DNA of 64,000 nucleotides from Centroberyx gerrardi (lineage: Eukaryota; Chordata; Actinopteri; Beryciformes; Berycidae). Both the position numbers and the translations under genes were made by a program. This document shows, one piece after another, positions 59,592 to 64,000 of the stretch. The notes under the pieces are model-generated. The model saw nothing but the letters and a program-made list of their open reading frames with translations, was not told the DNA's origin and ran no database searches. Numbering within the stretch: the first letter of the stretch is position 1; every line of letters starts with the position of its first letter. Where the stretch lies: NCBI RefSeq assembly GCF_048128805.1, contig NC_136016.1:16174676-16238675 (forward strand). Reading direction: 5' to 3'.

Positions 59592-61541
59592 GCCTGCCTG
59601 TCTGTCCTACAGCACAGTGTGTAAGCCACGCTCCCCCCGCGCAGCAGACCCTCCTCCAGCCTTCTCCTCCTCCTCGCTGTTGGGAGGAGGGCTGAGTGAA
59701 CTGGACCACCTGCTGCAGGAGCTGAACGCTACTCAGTTCAACATCACAGGTTGGAGTGTGTGTGAGTGTGTGTGTGTGTGTGTGTATAGCATTTCCCTGT
59801 GTCTAACTCTGAGGTGAATCTTTTCTGAATTACTCTTTTTTGTTGACAGATGAGATCTTGGCCCAGTTCCCTTCCACTAAAAAGGATGAGAGGGACAAGA
59901 TTAAGGACAAGGCCACAACCCCGTCCTCCAGGTAACCACTCTTTGATTAATTTAGTCTTATCTAAAAAGTGAACTAACATTTTCACCGTGGCTACCAAAG
60001 GTGAAAATTTAAGCTGCTTACATTAGGTTTTGGCAGTAGGGCTGTGTAATAATTCACAAAATAAATAAATTAATTAGAAAGTCTAGATCACTATGATTCT
60101 TGCATTGTCCACATTGTAAGAGAGAAAGCTGTTTAGGATGGTCAAAACAAGATATTCCTGTGTTCTGCAGAATCACTGGGCTACAAATCAAGTTATGCAC
60201 TAGTCTTTATTTCATTAAATTTAAACAAATATTAAGCATTAAAAACTGTCTCCACGTGTATCATAATTTAATTGCAATACTCAACAACAAAAAAAGGAAT
60301 ATGATTTTTATTACACTGTGGAGTACAATATAATGTAATATATAATAATTGTGATATATATACTGTATAATATATAGCCCTATTGGCAGGTTTGCAGTAT
60401 ATAGAGGGACATTGTACTGCCAAAAGCAGCATTTTCTTTTAGTGACTATCACAGCTGATTTACAGCAATATATCAGTGAGGAAAAGTTCACAGCTCTTTT
60501 AATACATACAGTATTATTGGTATTTTACACAGAAATCTACTTGTGCAAGCTTTAGATTTTCAAAGATAGATAGTTTTGCAATCTGTGTGCACACCAACAG
60601 CTGTAAACATACATTTAATTAACAATATACAGAACTTGCCTAACTGGGTTCAACTATTCAACTATCAAATATTTGATTTAAGGCAAGATATTTTTTTAGA
60701 TTAGATCCATTGAAACTGTAATGATCCCTGTGGGGAAGTTGTGTATTTTGTGCGTGTGTCAAAACAAGAACCGTCTCTCTTGTATTCCAGTTCAGCGAAG
60801 CCTTCGGCGACCTCAGCCACACTGGAACTGGACAAACTCATGGCCTCTCTGTCCGACTTCAGGGTCCAGAGCACAGTAAGAGTCCACACAACTGCATGAA
60901 AGTGACGCATTGTGCCGAAACCTGTCTACTGCTAAACTGATTCATACCCACAGTTGCGTTCAAGATACGATTGCCAGAGCATAGTGGGGTTTTTTTACCG
61001 TTTGTTCCCAGCTGCTGCAGGCTTCAGCAGGGCTTACATCGATTCATGGTGGATTCACAAAAACATTCACTTGACCTCACGATGACAACACTGTTACTGT
61101 GCAGCCTGGCCACAGTGCATGCATGGAGGAATAAATCAGTCAGCAGATATAGCCTGAAGATGAAAATTAGTGTTGGTGCAGACAGAGATTTTCCAACAGC
61201 AAAAAATAGCTTCAGATAGCTTTAAATCAGAGCTATAGATCTACATTTGATATGCCGTATAATCTAGTAGGGTCAGTATTTGGATAGTCCAACGTTGAGG
61301 TTTAGGGTTACATAGTCTAGAGATGCACCAACACTTTGTTGAACATCTACTTGTATCAACACTGGATTAAAGTGTTACCTCCAGTAGTTCTCCCTTTAGT
61401 TCTCTCCATTCCCTTTCCCTTAGGTTCATGGGAATGGAGTACTAAGCACCAGTTAGTTGCTTATAAACTTTGAGGCTGACAGTGGGCATGGTGTCAGTAA
61501 GCTATTGTGCCTTTAACTATGCCTCATTATGTATTACATGT

Positions 61542-61581
<40 letters not shown>

Positions 61582-63450
61582 TCTCTCTCTCTCTCTCATC
61601 TCTCTCTTCCTTTCTTTCTCCTCTGTCTGCATTCTCCCACTCACCACACATTTCATCACTGTACTCCACACACCCACAAGTGTATCACACACACACTCAT
61701 ATCTTTACATCAAAGGCCTCACAGCCTCTTTCTTCCAGGAAGGTTCATTTCAGTCGATGTGTAAGCTCTTGGCGAATTGAAATCCCAGAGACGGATGTGT
61801 CACGTATCATCTGTTCCTTCTCTTCTCCCAGCCAGCTGCACCTGTCAGTCCAGTGGTCACCGCGCCGCAGCAGCCCGCCGCACCGCCGCAAGCCTCATCT
61901 GGCGGCTCATTGGACAGCATGCTGGGGCTCCTCCAATCAGACCTGAGCAGACAAGGAGTTCAAACGTCCTCTAAGGGCAACTGCTCAGCCTGTCAGAAGC
62001 CGGTTGTAGGGCAGGTGAGTTTGACCTTTGTACGTCAAAATGAGTCTACAAGGTAGAGACGGTCTGTGTAGACAAAGAGAAACATCCGCAAAAAAAACAT
62101 TTGTCTCACAGACAAGCTACTGACAACTCAGTTGTACAAAACCTGTTGATAAAAACGTTCTCAAGTTGCAGTTGCAATAATCATTGTTTTTGGTACTGAT
62201 ATGAATACCTTTTATATCCAGACAAGCAACTATATGATGGAAGTGAAATTGTTGTCGTATTACATAAAATGAATGTAATATGTGTTCAATTTGCCGTTGA
62301 ACACTTTGCATTACACCAGTTATTGTATGAATGGCTTTATTTCAAATTGCTATATATTTGTTTTAGAAAAAAAAATTGTGGCCTGATATTTATTGAGCAA
62401 ATTCCTGAATTTCCCCAAGGGGATTAATAAAGTGCTATCTTATCTTATCTTTCGGATATGCAGATGATTATATTCTTAATTTTTTTTTATATTTTGTAAG
62501 TATAGTCCACAAGATAGCTACTTCAAAACTATTCCTTAAAGCTGCACCAGGCAAGATTGTAATGTAAAAGTACATCTGTTTTATCATCCTCAAAGACAAT
62601 GTGGGGCTGCAATAGAGAAGACCATTTCATCCCCCCTAATTTAAACCCTATAGATTCGCCCAGTTTGCCCAAATGAAATTCTGGTGTTGGGTATGGACAC
62701 TGGAGGGAAATCTTCTCTGTTAGCAGGAGGTGATGAATTGAAATTTAGGAGGGAAATACAAACTGTCCGTCCAGAGAAAGCTTGACTCACCAACATTAGA
62801 TCTTTTGCCTCTCTTGTCTCTTTGGTATAAAGCGTCACAGACCGGCCAGAGTTGTTAAACATGAGTATGCTGTTTGTAGTTTTCAACCAGTTACCTCTCG
62901 CTGCCCTTTGGAGCCGCCAACATGCAAAGTTTCCTAGTGCAGCTTTAATGAGTTTCACCTTCATGTCAGCAATAATTTTACGAGAGGAAGTGTATCATCT
63001 TTCAAATGGAGGATATCCCACTTGGGAGGAAGCTCTTCGTACATAAACCCGCTGACTGACCTTTAACTGTTTCCCGTCCAGGTGGTGACGGCTCTGGGGC
63101 GAGTGTGGCACCCAGAACACTTTGTGTGTACGGAGTGTGAGACGGAGCTGGGCAGCCGGAACTTCTTTGAGAAGGACGGACGGCCATACTGCGAGTCTGA
63201 CTACTTCACCCTCTACTCCCCCCACTGTGCACACTGCAACAAGCCCATACTCAATGTGAGAGCCATGTGTGTGTGTGTGTGTGTGCTTACTTTGACTTTA
63301 ACCGCTCTTACAAACACCCCGACCCACCTAAAGCCATAAACCTTTTTTTTTTCCCTCTCATCGTTTAGAAAATGGTCACCGCTCTGGACAAGAATTGGCA
63401 CCCGGAGTGTTTCTGTTGCGTCAAGTGCAGCCGAGCGTTTGGAGAGGAAG
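54185..63450 (+). CDS. tgfb1i1: Hic-5 / TGF-beta-1-induced transcript 1 (partial, right end missing)
   Basis: Nine coding exons read through: 54185-54197, 57149-57306, 58723-58784, 59613-59749, 59850-59931, 60791-60875, 61832-62014, 63082-63255 and 63369-63450. Phase holds throughout and about 325 residues are covered. Paxillin-family LD motifs are LD1 ([12 protein letters not shown]), LD2 ([12 protein letters not shown], 105-116), LD3 ([12 protein letters not shown], 162-173) and LD4 ([13 protein letters not shown], 205-217). LIM1 starts at Cys230 and LIM2 at Cys289. LIM2 is cut by the window edge and LIM3-4 lie beyond. [11 protein letters not shown] and ATQFNITDEI are close to mammalian Hic-5 and distinguish it from paxillin. 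It is a focal-adhesion scaffold and nuclear-receptor coactivator. Introns carry many microsatellites. Confidence 0.95.
55555..55616. repeat. (GT)n followed by (GA)n
   Basis: About 46 bases of GT dinucleotide followed by AAGAGAGAGAGAGAGA. Confidence 0.9.
57097..57141. repeat. (TC)n tract at the tgfb1i1 exon 2 acceptor
   Basis: CT/TC dinucleotides with one TG interruption, running into CCCCTCCAG|AT at the exon 2 acceptor (exon starts 57149). Confidence 0.9.
57325..57435. repeat. Possible dispersed repeat with GATACC units
   Basis: Repeated phrases GATACCAATTTC, AATACCGATTCTGAGTATC and GAGTATCTGCCGATTG resemble a dispersed fish element rich in TATCGG/CCGATA motifs. Shorter similar traces are at 47855-47935 and 61320-61360. 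Family and borders are uncertain. Confidence 0.35.
59483..59606. repeat. (CTGT)n microsatellite next to tgfb1i1 exon 4
   Basis: A 124-base tetranucleotide array with a few CTGC units, ending seven bases before the CAG acceptor of exon 4 (59613). Confidence 0.95.
60701..60740. repeat. Possible LINE-tail fragment
   Basis: TAATGATCCCTGTGGGGAAG resembles the common fish tail phrase TTGATCCCTGAGGGGAAATT. It is short, with no further homology. Confidence 0.3.
61541..61597. repeat. (CT)n microsatellite in tgfb1i1 intron 6
   Basis: Pure CT/TC dinucleotides with one CCCT interruption, about 235 bases before exon 7. The open frames running through it are artefacts. Confidence 0.9.
62395..62453 (+). 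mobile_element. LINE 3' tail fragment
   Basis: GAATTTCCCCAAGGGGATTA followed by ATAAAGTGCTATCTTATC matches the end of several fish LINE/SINE families, which finish in a short (TATCT)-type array. It is sense-oriented with respect to tgfb1i1 and lies in intron 7. Confidence 0.5.
62536..62948. mobile_element. MITE with TTAA ends, AGCTGCACTAGG TIR
   Basis: TTAAAGCTGCACCAGG on the left (62536-62551) is mirrored by CCTAGTGCAGCTTTAA on the right (62933-62948), one mismatch in 16. TTAA lies at both outer edges. It is 413 bases, without coding capacity, in tgfb1i1 intron 7, beginning about 80 bases after the LINE tail fragment. Confidence 0.7.
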
Positions 63451-63907
63451 GTAATGGGCAGCACACACATCCTGTCTGGGCTACTCCAACACACACAACA
63501 GTGAAAAAAGGACTGCAGTGGGTCTTTGTTGCATATAGCCCTCAAAAATACCCCATCTTCCTCCCAAACATACAGATTTATATACAGAATTTTACTTGGA
63601 CTCATTTTCAGCCAGTAATTAGTTATATAGTGGAGAGGAATGGTATTGATTTGCTTAATTGCGATGAATTCACAACACAACAACAGTAGGTGTGGTGGGT
63701 CACCGTGCTTTAAGAGACTGCTAACCCACTTAAAGGAATTTCAGTTTAAATTTTAGTATTGCTTTCAAAGGAGTTCTGCTGTCCCATGGTCTAAATTCTG
63801 TTTCAGAGGCTCTTCCACACTGCCAAAATAAATGCATAAATACTAAATCCTTTTGGCATTTGTCAAATTTAAAGCTTTGGAGGCTTCAATTCAAAATGAT
63901 TGTTATT

Positions 63908-64000
63908 GGAGAGGAGAGGGGAGGATGAGAGGAGAGGACAGGAGAGGAGGAGAGGACAGGAGAGGAAGAGAGGACAGGAGAGGAGAGGACAGGAGAGGAG
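63908..64000. repeat. Purine minisatellite, GAGGAGAGGACAG-type
   Basis: An irregular array of GGAGAGGA and GGACAGGAGA units running off the right edge of the window. It lies in the intron after the last visible tgfb1i1 exon. Confidence 0.85.

Noticed and set aside
61470-61946. 158-codon plus-strand frame covering part of tgfb1i1 intron 6 and exon 7
   Set aside because: It depends on the (CT)n run and reads exon 7 in the wrong frame; the true frame gives the LD4 motif.
63908-64000. CRISPR-like spaced repeat array
   Set aside because: The units are irregular purine minisatellite repeats without unique spacers, in a vertebrate intron.
1-64000. An operon-like or defence-type gene system
   Set aside because: All recognisable genes are ordinary vertebrate genes with introns and separate promoters. 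Nothing suggests a transferred bacterial or phage system.

Overview
The window looks like ordinary nuclear DNA from a teleost fish. The genes are vertebrate and intron-containing with canonical GT-AG junctions. Introns are short and rich in (CA)n, (GA)n and (TCTG)n microsatellites. There are tRNA-type SINE, LINE, Tc1-like and MITE remnants. The protein variants (fast-muscle myosin light chain, coiled-coil plus C2H2 zinc-finger genes) are of teleost type. There is no sign of a prokaryotic or viral operon. All exon models below were built by reading splice junctions and checking that reading phase is kept from ATG to stop.

Left part, mostly minus strand: a lone signal-peptide exon at 6703-6775 (possibly erbb2 exon 1, with intron 1 filling the first 6.7 kb). 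Then a repeat-rich stretch at 7-10.5 kb holding a LINE fragment interrupted by a 666-bp inverted-repeat element. Then pgap3 (8 coding exons, 331 aa, 13068-17312), a divergent rhodopsin-family GPCR in one coding exon (20077-20922), and a block of SINE, Tc1 and LTR-like remnants (21.3-23.2 kb). Fast-muscle mylpf follows (24261-27213, 170 aa, TATA box visible), then a PHETA/sesquipedalian (fam109) gene (29499-32315, 272 aa).

Middle: three tandem minus-strand zinc-finger genes (34146-35441, 37093-38420, 41507-42765). Each has one N-terminal coiled-coil exon and one large exon with an IKxEPE motif and three C2H2 fingers. An atypical RhoG-like GTPase (39190-39765, 191 aa) sits inside this array. 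It has Ser12, Ala35 and Lys61 where canonical Rho proteins have Gly, Thr and Gln.

Right: pkmyt1 (minus, 7 coding exons, 578 aa) is head-to-head with elob (plus, 119 aa), with an E2F-type site and a CHR-like hexamer between them. These are followed by tgfb1i1/Hic-5 (plus, 54185 to the window edge; LD1-LD4, LIM1 and the start of LIM2), which is cut off by the right end.

The genes do not form one pathway. They are housekeeping or cell-cycle genes (pkmyt1, elob, pgap3, pheta), muscle or cytoskeletal genes (mylpf, tgfb1i1, rhog-like) and a lineage-specific regulator cluster (zinc fingers, GPCR). The best leads are the atypical Rho GTPase, the zinc-finger trio whose first exons are near-identical at the nucleotide level, the motif-poor GPCR, the MITE families with shared TTAA-type ends, and the recurrent placement of UG and pyrimidine microsatellites directly at splice sites.
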